A stretch of DNA of 64,000 nt. Origin: Phoronis australis. Taxonomy: Eukaryota; Phoronida; Phoronidae. Shown in pieces: positions 1 through 12,843 of this stretch. Where the stretch lies: assembly GCA_002633005.1 (NCBI GenBank), contig NMRA01000101.1, forward strand, positions 883,151 to 947,150. Reading direction: 5' to 3'. Position 1 is the first letter of the stretch. Every line of letters begins with the position of its first letter. Below the pieces are notes generated by a model. It was not told the DNA's origin. It saw only the letters and a list, made by a program, of their open reading frames with translations, and made no database searches. The translations under genes were made by a program, and so were the position numbers.

Positions 1-3000
1 CGAAATATTAATGCAAGGTTTTCGAAACACCATCTTGCAGTATCATCCATAACACACAGTCCACAAAACAAACTGCAATATAACTTGGGTGTACTGTCAT
101 CTAACTGCCCAAGCCTGTCTGAAAGGTTCAAGGCCGTCTAGACATCTACAGCTTGTACCCAGATGCTGATTAAAGTGTCAGTTGGTAGGACGTGTTTTTG
201 ACCCCAGTTTATGTTAAAAGTGCATGGAAAATATTGTTAATATGCTTTTAACTTGTTACCTAAGTACATTACACAATGTTTAATGAATGCCTTCACCATT
301 TAGAGCATACTCAATCTCATACAATCAATAACATTACAGCATTTACCTCCACTAATTCAGGTAATCTTCCCGGGGTGAAACAAAACAATGCTATATCTCT
401 AAGCAAGATCATGAATAAATTATTAACATACTTGTGTAAGTGTTAAGATTTGAACAACACAAAACAAAATCACTTGGGCTTGGATGAGTATGACCTAGCT
501 CTGAATATTTAGAGGGAGATATAGGACATAAACATTTTGTAGAAGTTACATTCTGACTTCCTAAAACAACTTTGAGGTGGTGATGCATTTAGGATATCTC
601 AAACCTTACACAAAAATTGGCCGTTTTTACAATATTTCATGGCTAGCAAAGTATCTTATCTTCATTCTCCGGGAACCTCAAATACCAAACATACATGGTG
701 AAGCGAGAAAAAAAATGAAAGCCCTCAGAGGAGCGACACTTGGTGAAATTGACTGATAAGACGACAGTGGAGATGGTGGTGGTGGTCAGAAATGAGTAAG
801 AAATAATCTTGTTCAACAGAAGGTAAACCAACAAAAGTGCAGCAAATATCAGTCATCAAAGGAACAGCGTTATCAGGAAATCCCAAATAATTAAAAAACA
901 AGACGTCCTAGCGAAAATGAAAAACAGCTTCTGGAACCCTAACAAAGTAGTTTCACAAAGTTCCACAAAATTTTCGAAAAATTTAAAATTTAGCATTTTT
1001 TTGCAATTGAAAGTCAAAAACCTCAAAAACGGTAAGTCTGAGAAAAATTGTTATTCGGGTAAGATCATTTGAAAGAGTATACCTAAAAGAATCCACATCC
1101 AAAAATTCACGTCATTTGCTCTTCCCGTTCAAAATGGCACCCCAGCACAATTGAAAAGTGATGAAAATGCGACTTTGCCCATCTTCAGGTATTACAGCAT
1201 TCGTAGAAGAAAATACAACCCAAGTGCCCACCATTAGTGTATCATACACCCGCTCATTCTTATGGCTATGCTGTAACACCTGAAGATGGCGGGAGGGGGG
1301 GGGGGGGGNTGGAATGACCAACCAAACCATTATGCCAGTGTAAACATGCTAGCGATTGGTGTAAATAGACCATTTTAAAATATTATGTTTTATTCTGTCC
1401 CAATTAAAACTTGTCACTTCTAATTTGTAAGGATATACAGATTGGCTGTTACTCAATTACTCAAATAAATGCATCAAACTAGCCAGAAACTCATTGTGAC
1501 ACGTAGCATCAGCATGGAACAGAGAGAGGCACTGTCACTACTGTCTAAGTTAGATGTTGAAAAATGGAGAGCAGTGAGTGACAGACAGAGCAATCATCAC
1601 ACTGCTTGGCACCAACTAATCTCACAAACATTTTCATTGTGACACATGCATTCATTAAGTTGACAAATGAGCAAACACATAATTATCTAGTTAAATAGAG
1701 AGATGAAGTTGTATAATCCACTACTTAAACAATACCCAACTCAGACACAATACAGACTTGTGACTGTGGCATAACATACATGTAGACGGTTGTGTGTAGC
1801 ACATCTTGAATTCCACTGTGTAGTCACCTTGTTCCAATAAGAATTACAGTGAAAGTGACTAGTGTACATGGATAAGAAGACCTGTAATTTCGCTAATATA
1901 AATCTACAATTTTGCACAAAAATAGAAGCCACAACTTCAAAAGACTGACCGAGACTGTTTACAAACATACCACACTCATTGGATCCTGAATGAGCAACAT
2001 CAGATCAAGTCATAAGGTAACGCGTACACGACGCAGTTTTGAACTCGCCCTTTTAGGACTGGTCAGCCCCAATAACTCTGAGGCATTTCTTGAGATGCTG
2101 ACGTTTTCGAAGATGTTACAGAAACATAACTCTGCCACAATAAGGAATATTTGTGAGACCAATTTCAAGAGCATGATTTAAAAGGACTTTGATTTTCATT
2201 TTTAGCCAGCAAAATAGGGCAAAATCCAGCTTTAAGAAATTTGAAAACTAAAATTCCACATGTCCACCATTTTGTGTGCAGGATTGGAACCCATTACTCT
2301 CCAAGTATGTTATTGTTATAATTTTAGGTTTGTTTGTTTCTTTCTTAGTTACACACGGCATGTCGTCAATTCGAATTCAGATTTTGTGGACCTGGTAAAA
2401 ATCCCAGGTTTCCATGCCACTTACGAGCACAAACTCAAAATACTACAGGAAGTAAACAGAAAGAAGCCCCGATTGTGTCTCAGTAAGTGAGCTTGTGTGC
2501 AGAATATTGGACCTAAAAGGGACAAACTGGTAGTCACCAAGCATGCGAAACACTGAAAAAAATTTCATAGAGCAAAAAATGCTCTTTGGGCAATCATTTG
2601 CCAAGTTTGCCAGTTTTTCACTTCCGGTTATTCGTTTACTTTATTTCAGTTCTTGTCAACGAGATTTGGTAACCTCAGCTCCTGATTCGCAACCTGGAAA
2701 TTTTGCAGGTCTCATTTGGAAGGTAGAAGTTATGCTAAGCGTAAAGTTCTTTGTTACCAAGTATACTGCACTCGGGTAATGGCACTGACTCTAACTTAGT
2801 TGCAAGTGTAAAGGATCAAAGCACACTCTTAGGTGGCACTGTTTCCAGTCAGATGCTCTTAGGATTAGCTTTCAATTTATCAAAGTTAACGTGGAGGTCT
2901 AATGCAGTCGGAAAATAACAGGAAATTGGCATAGTCGCTGAACTCTTGAAAAAGAGCATTGACTAATTTTAGAACTCTCAATGCGATCATTGAAGCTGAG

Positions 3001-5651
3001 ATTGATTGAGAGTGTGGTTAACGATATGGGTCCTGTAGTCATGAAAGTCCAAAAAGCTCTCATGTCCCCGCAGTTATTAAAACACTTGGGGACCTATTAT
3101 TCCAGCACACACAAGTGGAAATAAAGAATATCTACGTGGCTAAGTTGTGTACGAAGGACGAGGATATGTTTATTTACTGCACTGATTTTTAGGACAATAC
3201 TCTCTTATGTTTTCACAAATAAGCAAGTAGTACAAACTTCATATTGTACACTATACCATGTCTGTGTCATCAAGATAAACAAGGCTAGAGCAGTTCACTG
3301 AGTTTGATCACAGGTTGTATCATGGACTGTCGTGCAAAATACTTTAATAAGCCAACAATGTTCTTACCCAGTGATGCGTGAACTTCAGAATGCAGAGACT
3401 CTACAGGCACACAACCTCAACTGATCATCAGTGTGCCATCCACGACAGACAGCAAGCAACAGGCTGGCCTAAATGTTGACTTCAAAAGTGTCTGAGAACA
3501 GCGCGTTTTTCTTAAATTTTACACTTCTGAGTTTTCTTCAGTGTACTTGGTTTCACCTTTGATTAAAAAGGTGAAAGAAAAATAGATGTTTTATTTTCAC
3601 AGTGTTGTTTTCAAACATCTTCCCCCCCCCCTCCCCAGTCACTATTCTGTTAGAGTCCAGTAAAAGACTGACTAGTAAGTGGTGGTATCCAGAACCACAT
3701 TAATCCCTGGAGATAAACAAGTTACATAACCCTTGCACTATTCATTTCAAGCTTTTTGTGTTGCTTTTGTGTTTTGCCAATTTATAAAGCACACGGAATC
3801 TTCCATTGGATTTACCATTTTCATTCACTTGAAGCAGATAAAACAGCAATAAATTGCACGTTGATGCACCTGTTATTCCTTAAAATGAATTAATCAATAT
3901 CCATCGGCATATCCCTATATCTACTTTTGAATTTCAGACATACCATATTCTGACAAATTCTTAATCAGCATAACCCAACTTCTATTCACTTTTCTAGCTC
4001 CTCTCAATGTGACACGCTCGGATATAATGCTTTCTAGCGCTTTCTGGGCTTAACTCATTGTATTTTTCGAAATAAAAATTAAAAAGTTTGATATTATCAT
4101 TCATAGTTTTACTACATGAAAAATGACAGGTATGTTTTTATTGGCTAAGATATTATGTAACTCTTAAATCTTCAGCTCTCATCATCTCTCATACAGATGA
4201 CAATACATAAACATCATTTAGTGTACTGCAAACAGGAATCACGTCTTCTACTATTTGGAAAACTGGCATAATGACACCTATTAATGGAAAGTTCAAAAAT
4301 CACTTGTTTCAAACTGTAGACCTATGACATATTCTCCACACTATGACCACTTGAAATCAATTACGCGTCTGAACCAGTCATATTTTAAAAAAGCTAGCCA
4401 TTGCTACTTTGTGGCAAAAGCAAACAACACCCGAATTTCATTGTAAGTTTGTAAGTTAGTAAGTTTCAACAATGCCACAATATCTGTCGAGCACTTCTGT
4501 TGCCTCGTTTTTATGCCATTGGGGTTTCACATGTTTTTATCGTCATATGCTTTACAAATGTTTCTCAGCCACATTGCTCTATTCATCCTTCCAATGCCAA
4601 TGAAGTATCACTGTCGCATGGCGGGCTACAACTGCGACGGGAGAAAACTTTATTTGGTGAGTGATCAAGAGCATTTTGCACACTGTTTTTGACTATATAA
4701 TGATTTATTAAGAGGTAACATCCAGAGTTTTGATGTAGATGCAAACCCATGTTTAACAGCTGGTGGGTTAGTTAGGAATCATTCTGAACAGTAAACCACA
4801 AGGCAAACAGCACATTGACGGTAATTTCGCTAAAAAACAATTAGAACTATATTTACTATATATCTTATTCCCATAATTAAATCACAACCTCGGAAAAACA
4901 ATTCACAAAACTATTTTTTGGAACTTACGGCTTCTCGCCAGATTTCATGCTACCAAGGTCACTACAAGACGACCATGAGTGATATTTCTGCACCGTTACC
5001 GTTTCAAATCCAACAAGAGCAACGCACTGTACACAAGAGGTCGCGTTCATTTTACCAATCAACAGCATGTGTATTTTCGGTGATGTAAAGCGAGTGTTCT
5101 GGAGATTTTTTAAGCTCTTGGACACTCTGCTTAATACTCGTATGGTTTTGTCTGACTGACAGCGCTGTTAGATGCACTTAACCAATAACTTTATGTATTG
5201 TATGACATAGTTAGTGGGTACAACAAAAGGTCTTTTAAACTTTGATTCCCTTTGATTTAGACGAGTCCAAACCGAACCCACCCCCCACAACAACCCCCAC
5301 TCCCTATCCTGCTTATCCGTTGATCGCATGACCTATAATATGGCTGGCGATCGCGAATACGTGGACTCACGTGCTGGCTGTATTCCATAATGTTGAATAG
5401 TAGGTGACTTTTTATCTAAATGAAATTCGAGTTTTCTCTGGGGATCATATGTTGTCTTCTCAAGAGAATGCATTTTCCCCCCAAGAGGGCAATATACATC
5501 CTCTCCATGAATCACATTTTTATGAGAGGACAATATATTTCCTTAAAAAACATATTTGATCCTGAGAGAAGAACTTAATTGGTCGAATATCTTCTCAAAT
5601 GTTGTTCATTTCACAAAAAGGTGAATGTAAACTGGTGGTCATTGTCCAGTA
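1..5651. other. Probable UNC119 first intron, no gene seen
   Basis: AT-rich sequence without a supported exon on either strand. Its open frames are short and lack both protein similarity and flanking splice sites. It contains a small hairpin at 1179-1289 and C-rich runs near 3629 and 5278. Because UNC119 exon 1 ends in a donor at 7187 and no second exon is seen, this stretch is most simply the large first intron, transcribed leftward. Confidence 0.5.
1179..1289. repeat. Short inverted repeat (22-bp arms) beside a G-run
   Basis: The arm at 1179-1200 (CCATCTTCAGGTATTACAGC...) is the reverse complement of 1268-1289 with one mismatch, leaving a loop of about 67 bases. A run of G with one undetermined base (N at 1309) follows directly. 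It looks like the remnant of a small foldback element. No target duplication was identified. Confidence 0.7.
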
Positions 5652-6173
5652 TAGACGATGACCACCTTCTCTAGCCGACCACAGACGGTGTAGCTCCTAT
5701 AGGAAATTTTTTGGTGAATTATGCCTCACAATGACTAAAACTTCAAAATACCTTTTGCACAAAAAGGGACACCTTAGGAGACCATCGACGTATTTAATTC
5801 CTTCCAACTCGAAGAAACACTCCCATTATCAATTTTTTTCTTCGAGCAGTCCCTAATTCAGTTCCCAAAAAGAGTAATGCAATACCACCTGCTGCGCGCA
5901 GTGTTAAAAATGGCGAGTTTCCAATTTTGGGAACTAAACGAGGGACTACTTGAAGAAAAAGTTTGATATCGGGAGTATTTCTTCGAGTTGGACGGTATCA
6001 AATACATAGATGGCCTCCTAAGGTGTCCCTCTATGCACAAAAGATATTTATAACAACGTGACTTTGATGTTTTAGTCAGAGTGAGGCATAATTCGCTGAA
6101 AAACTTCCGGCATATGAAGCTCCTATTGGAGCTACACCGTCTCTAGCTGACTAGAGACGGTGGTCACTGTCTA
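5652..6173. mobile_element. Long-hairpin MITE with 9-bp target duplication
   Basis: This 522-bp element is almost entirely an inverted repeat. The left arm (about 5652-5870) and right arm (about 5886-6173) are alignable along their whole length, for example GGGACACCTTAGGAG against its reverse complement. Ends read TAGACGATGACCACC and, on the opposite strand, TAGACAGTGACCACC. The 9-bp direct repeat TGTCCAGTA flanks both sides (5643-5651 and 6174-6182). There is no transposase frame. A 9-bp duplication with long terminal inverted repeats is typical of Mutator-like elements, but that class assignment is inference. Confidence 0.85.
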
Positions 6174-7187
6174 TGTCCAGTAGAGCTGCAGCATGTATAT
6201 TTTGTCATTTCATTTTAATGTATTGCTAGGAAGCTTTTAAACGAGCATGCCATATCAACTATTAGTAGACTCTGGTGACCTAATGTCGTGAATAAATGCA
6301 TAAAAAGCAGCCGATTGTACTACTACCCAATGTCCGTTAGCAGCTGCTCATGTGATGTCATGGACATGTATCAGCCTTCACAAATATACATGTTTTTACA
6401 GTCTTAACTCATGTTTGTCACCGTAACCAGAGTTTTCAAACGGTCGCTCATATCGACGTCCATTTTGAATGAGGCACTTAAGTCGTGACTGTTTTGTTTA
6501 GATGGAAATGCATGAAGTAAGGCCACACAAATCAACTACAGTGCTTACAGTTAGTCTGGACGACATAAAAACGCATTGCATTGTTTAATAATTCAGTTTC
6601 AATTGAAATAAATTGTTGTGTGTTTTGCACCCACAGACGTTTTCAATGAGATGTTTACGCAAAATGCTCAGAAGCCAGCATCAGTTATCTCTCTGTATTT
6701 TATTGCTTTGGCTTTACAAAACTTGATCGACCCTGGGACATTTTGATACATTGTTCAAGCTACCCTTGGAGCGCGTGTTTGAGCAAATCTGAACGATGTA
6801 TATTTTCGAAGACATATTCTGAAAATGCATAAAAAAGTGGATTAGTGAAATATGTTGTTTTTAAGATACATTTGAAAAAAGAAGCCACTCACTTGAACTG
6901 TTTATAATCATATTGTGAATATCAACACGTCCCGGTATTCGTTTGACGTTCGTAAGCAGACGAATGCTGGAAACTTCAAAGCTGGATGTTGTGGGACCAC
7001 GCAGAAGAGGAAATGAGATCGTTCACGACTTTAGGGCACTCACGACTTAAGACCTCCGACGGTATTACCAAAAAAATCAGTAACTTAGATACGTTTTTGG
7101 ATTTTAATGAAGAGGGGATTCAGGAAATACTATCAACTGGCTCAATTTTGAAATCGGGGTGAAAAATGTCACCTTCTTGATACTTAC

Positions 7188-7350
7188 TTTCTGAAATTTT
7201 GGTTAACCTGAGCACATCATCAGGCGTGACGACTTCTTTATTGAGCAGATCTTCTTCGTTAATTGGGCCTTTCTTGTCAGATTTTGCCTTAGCTTGTCGC
7301 GCCAGAAAACCGCCTCCTTTCTTTTTCCCGCTCGCCATTTTTGTGCTCAT
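7188..7350 (-). CDS. UNC119: UNC119-family lipid-binding chaperone, first coding exon (partial gene)
   Basis: UNC119 proteins bind the myristoylated N-termini of ciliary and signalling proteins and carry them between membranes. Only the first coding exon is visible. It encodes a Lys- and Gly-rich, probably disordered N-terminus (MASGKKKGGGFLARQ) followed by TPDDVLRLTKISE, which matches the start of the UNC119 domain in UNC119B (TPEHVLRLTRVTEN in human, from memory). The reading frame runs into a textbook donor, GAA A|GTAAGT, in phase 1. A next exon starting with AY would give the conserved Asn of the following N-Y-L-C motif. Two ATGs are possible: 7350 (first, A at -3) and 7338 (A at -3 and G at +4, the better Kozak context). 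I found no further UNC119 exon between 1 and 7187, so the rest probably lies left of the window. Family assignment rests on about 15 conserved residues plus the exact phase of the splice site. Confidence 0.85.
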
Positions 7351-10300
7351 GCTTATTCCAGAATAAATATGAAACAGTCTCCTCAAAAATTTAATATTGA
7401 AGCGCACCAAAGTGAAGATAAAACACCTTAGCCGCTTAATTTACCGCTACTTAGTTACAGCAGAATTTAATCTTCCTCCACTATGGCGGACCCTTGAGAA
7501 TTGCATTGTGGGTTTCAGCAGCGCCACCTACAACAGTAGAAATTCCTTAGCTGCGGCAGTGATCTCGCGCGGTGGCAAAGACTAAGGCCATTCAAGTAAT
7601 AGCTCATTGGTCAACGATATTTTAATATTGATATTATAGGAAATTTATAGCTGAGGTGTAGGAGCTTTACGTTTAAGTTGTCGTGAGTACTTTCATCTGG
7701 CAATCTTATTTTAACGTTTTCCACCTCATTCATATCCCGGCCGGGTAAACTTTTCTTGAAGACTTAAAAAGTTTAATTTTCTAAAAAGTGAAAAGGGTAT
7801 ACCACATGTGGAGAATTTCTCGCTTACACTGGTGACCGCTCTGATTCCCTAAATCCCAGACCAGACAACTTTTACAATGCCAGGCGCCCTTGTATGGAAG
7901 TAGGTCAGAGCTAATGAAGGTGAGGTGGTTGCTACCATTACTGTCTCAACAATGGTTGTTGGTTTTCTTTGACCTTTTGCAGGTTATAGCCTGCAACACT
8001 GCAGAGAGTAGTTTTAACTTGGTACATTATAAATATTACAAAATTTCTAAAAAGGCTAACTTGTGTTTATCTTCGCAACTGAAGGGCCACTTCCCAAAGG
8101 AACGATAAGTTTCATTTTGGTTTTCTTTATTTAATTTTTAATGCTTCTGCCCACTTGTTTTTTTTTTCTTACCGGAAGGGGTTGATAACTTTTTATCTAA
8201 GTTTTGAACTTGAAGTACCAAAACAGTGGGAGATTTTGATCGTCAGCTAAACTTAATTAGTTCAGTTCGAGCCCATCGACCCTAAACTTACCACATTACA
8301 GGTACACTAAACATTTCACGTGTCATTAAAATTTAATATTTATTAGAACTCAAATCAAGTGGGCACAACAACTGTTTCCTGGTCAAATATTTGGTTAAAC
8401 GAGATTGAAAGAATATTAAAAAATGAACCCATGTGATATTGTTAACTCTGATCAGCGTTTGTATATCCACAGAGTATATCAATGTGCGCGGTAGTTTATC
8501 TTCAATCGTACCCAATGGTTGTAGTTTTTAGATTATTAGTTCATCGATTTTTAAAAATCGAAAACCGTATTTGGTTGTTTTTTTTTTTCAGCTGAATACC
8601 GCCGTGGTGTTCGTTTATAACGAAAATTAGTGGTTAATACATTTTGAAAATTTGCCAAATTTGTCCCGAATGATATGTGATAGTTCGTGCGTCGCAAGCT
8701 CGTTACGTGAGATGAAACCAAGACCTGGGTAGGCGATATAAAGTCATTTATTTATGACTAATACAATTACAAGTAAGGTAATTCATACTGGGTCTTGCTC
8801 GCATCGGGCAATGTGGTCACCACAATTGTACCTGATTCCGGCGCCGCGCTCTTTTTGATTCTGGTACAAGCAGCTCAGATCGAAGGACGAGCGGTGAAAA
8901 TTCCCGCATATCTAGATGTAACAGAGCAAGTCTCCACTGAACCTCAAAATATGTATTTTCTCTCACCAGGCATTCGTTTCAGTTCAATTTGCACATGATA
9001 ACATCAACTTTCCATGAAAGCAAAAGAAGGAAACACCCTTCTCCTAAGCCTGTCGCTAGCGAAGTGCCCGACACATACAGTCGCGCCCACATGCCCCCGT
9101 AACAAAGGCGAACAGAGACGCAACAAAGACATTAGCATAAGAATAACTGAACATTTGCAACTAAATAAGAATAACAATAAGCGTAAAGTTACGAACGTCC
9201 CGTCACATAGAAATGCGCGACTTCCTTGTAAGCGTATTATTCAAGGTATGCAAATCCAGTTTTAGCCTATCAACAGATATTAAATGCGTCTCAAATATTC
9301 AATTCTCTGAAACAAAATGATGCTCTGAAACCCACCCACAACCCTAAAAAGTGGAGTGTTAAACGGACAAGCGAAAAATACGGGGAAAGATTACTCACAA
9401 GGAACAATAATATCTAATCCTTGACATAGAAAGTATGAATTTTTCGCTGATTCCTGTTTATATCGTCCAACATTGACGGCAGCGATGCATCCGTCGGTGT
9501 CACGACGAGGATTGGCTTAAACCATCAAAAGAGGGATTAGTATCTTTTTAAAGTTGCACATTTTCGTTTACTCGGCCAACCAATTTGTTAAAGAATAACA
9601 AAATGTTGAAATCTGGAGTTCGTGTACAATGTGTCATTATTGCTTCAGGTATGTTTCAAAAACATTCGTTGCCGGGTCACAAACAAATTCAACGCGCAAA
9701 ATATGTAAAAATAGCAGCAAATAATTGTAGAATTATATTTTAATATAGTCTAAAAACTACTTTAGCCAAATACCTGCACAGTTTTGATGTTTATGCTAAA
9801 AAGGTGATCGGAAACTTGATACCATTTGGAATTTGTTTAAATCAGTTACAGAAATGAATTTTAGTACAAACTCGCTTTCTCAACACGTATTCTCAAACGG
9901 TGTTCATTCAGCATGATATCGTTTTTTCAAGATAAGAACAGAACAATATACAAACTGTCGTAATTCTAGGCCGCTAGACTGGTTTTAAAAAATTTCAAGA
10001 CCCCTGGAAACGCTGCGAAAAAGACTCCGACGTATGTCATGCATGCACACACTTTTCTTGTCTATCTTTTCATGATCGACAACTTTAATGACTTTGGCTA
10101 AAAAACGTTTTAACTGTACTTTTTGTCTGGGAGCCTGTGCCCAGTTGGATGAAACATTCCCAAATAGTGGCTCTCAATTAAGTTCTCCAAGTCTTTTGCG
10201 TATTTTTGTCTTTCTGTACTCACAGGTGTAATCTTTTTCTACCATTCCATTTTTAATTACGAGCTCCTTTTTAACAAATGACATTTTACTAATAGAACTA

Positions 10301-11659
10301 AGAACTGAGCTTTAAGTTTAATGAAAATAAATAGAAACTTACTCCAGAAGTAAGGGGCGCTGAGTGAAAGATTCCTATTTATTTCCGATAATATTGAGAA
10401 TAACATCGACTTCACTCCAAGCCAAAAGTTGGTTTACTAATGAATTAAAACAGTACCAGAAAAGTATCTTCACAAGTTCACAGTAGATTTAGGGAACTTA
10501 GCTGAGTTTTGTGTCCCTTGGACTTTTTATTCGTCAACAGGCGTGATTTCTCGTAACTTCCTCAAAATGGCACCCGGTGAGAGAAACTCGAGCGAATCGC
10601 CGAAGATTTTCATGGATGTGTTCAAGTTACGTTGACTAAATTTTATTCAGAGTCATGGTATGTCTTAATTATAACTCCATGTGCATTTATGCGTGTTTCA
10701 TTCGATTTTATTTGCTGTATTTTGAAATGAGTAACTTTTTATGGGGATGTACTATGGCCCCTGTATGCCTGCGGCATCCAGGGCGATGTAATTGCCTACA
10801 AGTAGCCCATCATACGAATGCCTGGAAGCAGGAACAAGGGTACATTTATGACTTAGTCTTGACTATAAGGACACGAAAAACTGTCTTTTACTGCCACTAA
10901 TGTGTTTTTAAGGTCAGTTGCTTTACTTTTAATTGTTTACTGTTCCTTTCATTCAAACGCGCCTTCCATCACTAACAAAATTTGATTTGTACTATCTTCC
11001 ATTCTGAAATTGGCCCCATTTTTCCTGTCAAACCTGAGGCGATTTCAAGCTTCCAAGTAAGCCAGTTCGTTATTGTTTTAGACAAAGTTCTACAAAATGG
11101 CTTGTTACGGAGTATCATGTCAGGCATCACAAACTGTCAGTTTTTTGTCAACCCAGAAGTCACTTCCCATTTGATTATGGCGCATCAGAGACCCATTTCA
11201 CGGCGACAATTGAACTAGAAATTTCGCTTTTGAGGACACAGCAGGGATTCACTAGTAACCCGCACAGCTTAAAAGATATTAACAATATGATCTTGACGAC
11301 ATAACTGGCCTTAACTCAGATGAAAAGGAACTTCAGGACTTTGAAAATGGAACTTGGTGGAGCACGTACGATACAAAAAGGACCTGTGACGCCATCTAAC
11401 GGAGACTGGCCTCCAGCGTTGACCAACTGTCGGGGCTTTCATGGCCAAGACAGTTTGACGCCAATTTCCTAATAATAAGCGGTCTAAAACAAGATTACTT
11501 TTATGACGTAAGGCATAGTCATGGCTCCTTTCATTGGATTTTATATTTGTTTTGCATTGTATTAGTTATACACCTGTTCTATCTTACTAATCTCTAGGCC
11601 CTCCTAGAAATTAGTGTTCTTTCTACAAGAGACCACCCATAATAAATAATTACACGGCC

Positions 11660-11694
<35 letters not shown>

Positions 11695-11849
11695 CACAAT
11701 GTTATCACCAGAGAACAAAAATTCTGACACTGATTCTTGGATTTGACATTCATATTGCCCATAAAGTGGAAGAAAAACCATCATTATGAATAACCCACAA
11801 AATGCAAGTACTACACAAACACTAAGAACGAACAAGGAGATGGATTGAG
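7351..11849. other. Region between UNC119 and PHF12, no gene seen
   Basis: There is no supported exon. The segment next to UNC119 (7351-7600) is the likely UNC119 promoter. It contains GCATTGTGGG and, at 7521, GCGCCACCTAC, which matches the first 11 positions of the reversed CTCF core. Around 8650-9520 the sequence resembles a degraded LTR: a TATA-like GATATAAAG, TTTATTTATGAC, then GGTGTCACGACGAGGATTGG near 9499. The last resembles a tRNA primer-binding site, but no retroelement reading frame follows it. A TAA microsatellite lies at 11660-11694. Confidence 0.5.
11660..11694. repeat. (TAA)n microsatellite
   Basis: About 35 bases of uninterrupted TAA trinucleotide repeat. It makes a run of isoleucine codons in the antisense frame, which explains an otherwise curious open frame here. 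Confidence 0.95.
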
Positions 11850-11856
11850 GCACATA

Positions 11857-11920
11857 TTTATTTAATACTATATAAATTACAGCATCTTAATTTTGATATG
11901 AATGAATATAAAAGTTTATT
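11857..11920 (-). promoter_or_regulatory. Candidate polyadenylation signals for PHF12
   Basis: On the minus strand AATAAA occurs at 11920-11915 and 11862-11857. Between here and the PHF12 stop at 14210 I found no closer canonical hexamer. The PHF12 3' UTR could therefore run about 2.3 kb and include the 119-bp tandem array. This is an inference from hexamers only. Confidence 0.35.
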
Positions 11921-12295
11921 AAAGTGGTCAGTAAAGTTTAGCAACATGCTGTGAAAATAAAATCTTTTCCTTACAGGATGATCAGCTTTCACCAAATCTT
12001 CATCTATATCGACTCCAAGTGTGTCGATATGCCCTATGTACAAATCAGTTCATTGCTTACAACTGTATACAACTATTTACAGGCATGCAAATTTTGCAAA
12101 AACTGAGACATTTCACCTCAGTCAGATCCAGTGCTTGGGAAAAACTACACAACTTTCTTATGAACAAACAAATTGTCCAATGAGTTATAGCAAAGAACTT
12201 CGAGACACAAAAAGAAGGTGGAATGAAGATCCATCCAGAAAATAACACAAAATATGGGTCAGGTACTGAGTGATGAAGCTGGTGGTGATACAACG

Positions 12296-12843
12296 TTGTT
12301 AAGTGAAGCACTCTGATGTCACAGTAAAGAGTGACGGAGCCAGTTGTGAAGCTCTCTGATGTCACATTAATGAGTGATGGAGCCAGTTGTGATACAGAGT
12401 TGTTTAGTGAAGTTCTCGGATGTCACATCAGTCAGTGATGGAGAAGGTGATATAGCATTATTTAGTGAAGCTCTCTGATGTCACATTAATGAGTGATGGA
12501 GCCAGTTGTGATACAGAGTTGTTTAGCGAAGTTCTCTGATGTCACATCAGTCAGTGACGGAGAAGGTGATATAGCATTATGCAGTGAAGCTCTCTGATGT
12601 CACATTAATGAGTGATGGAGCCAGTTGTGATACAGAAATGTTTAGCGACGTTCTCTGATGTCACATCAGTCAGTGACAGAGAAGGTGATATAGCATTATT
12701 TAGTGAAGCTCTCTGATGTCACATTAATGAGTGATGGAGCCAGTTGTGATAGAGTTGTTTAGCGACGTTCTCTGATGTCACATCAGCCAGTGATGGAGAA
12801 GGTGATGATACAGCGTTGTTTAGTGAAGCTCTCTGATGTCACA
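12296..12843. repeat. 119-bp tandem array built from two roughly 60-bp half units
   Basis: The string GCTCTCTGATGTCAC starts at 12351, 12470, 12589, 12708 and 12828, which gives a period of 119-120 bp. Each unit holds two related halves: one with ATTAATGAGTGATGGAGCC, the other with ATCAGTCAGTGATGGAGAA. This is a small higher-order repeat. It lies downstream of the PHF12 stop, so it may be transcribed within the 3' UTR. No coding potential is seen. Confidence 0.92.

Noticed and set aside
1-7187. Search for downstream UNC119 exons (FTVGDKPV, FGFCIPNS, CEHIY-like blocks)
   Set aside because: None found on the minus strand, so I did not extend the gene leftward.
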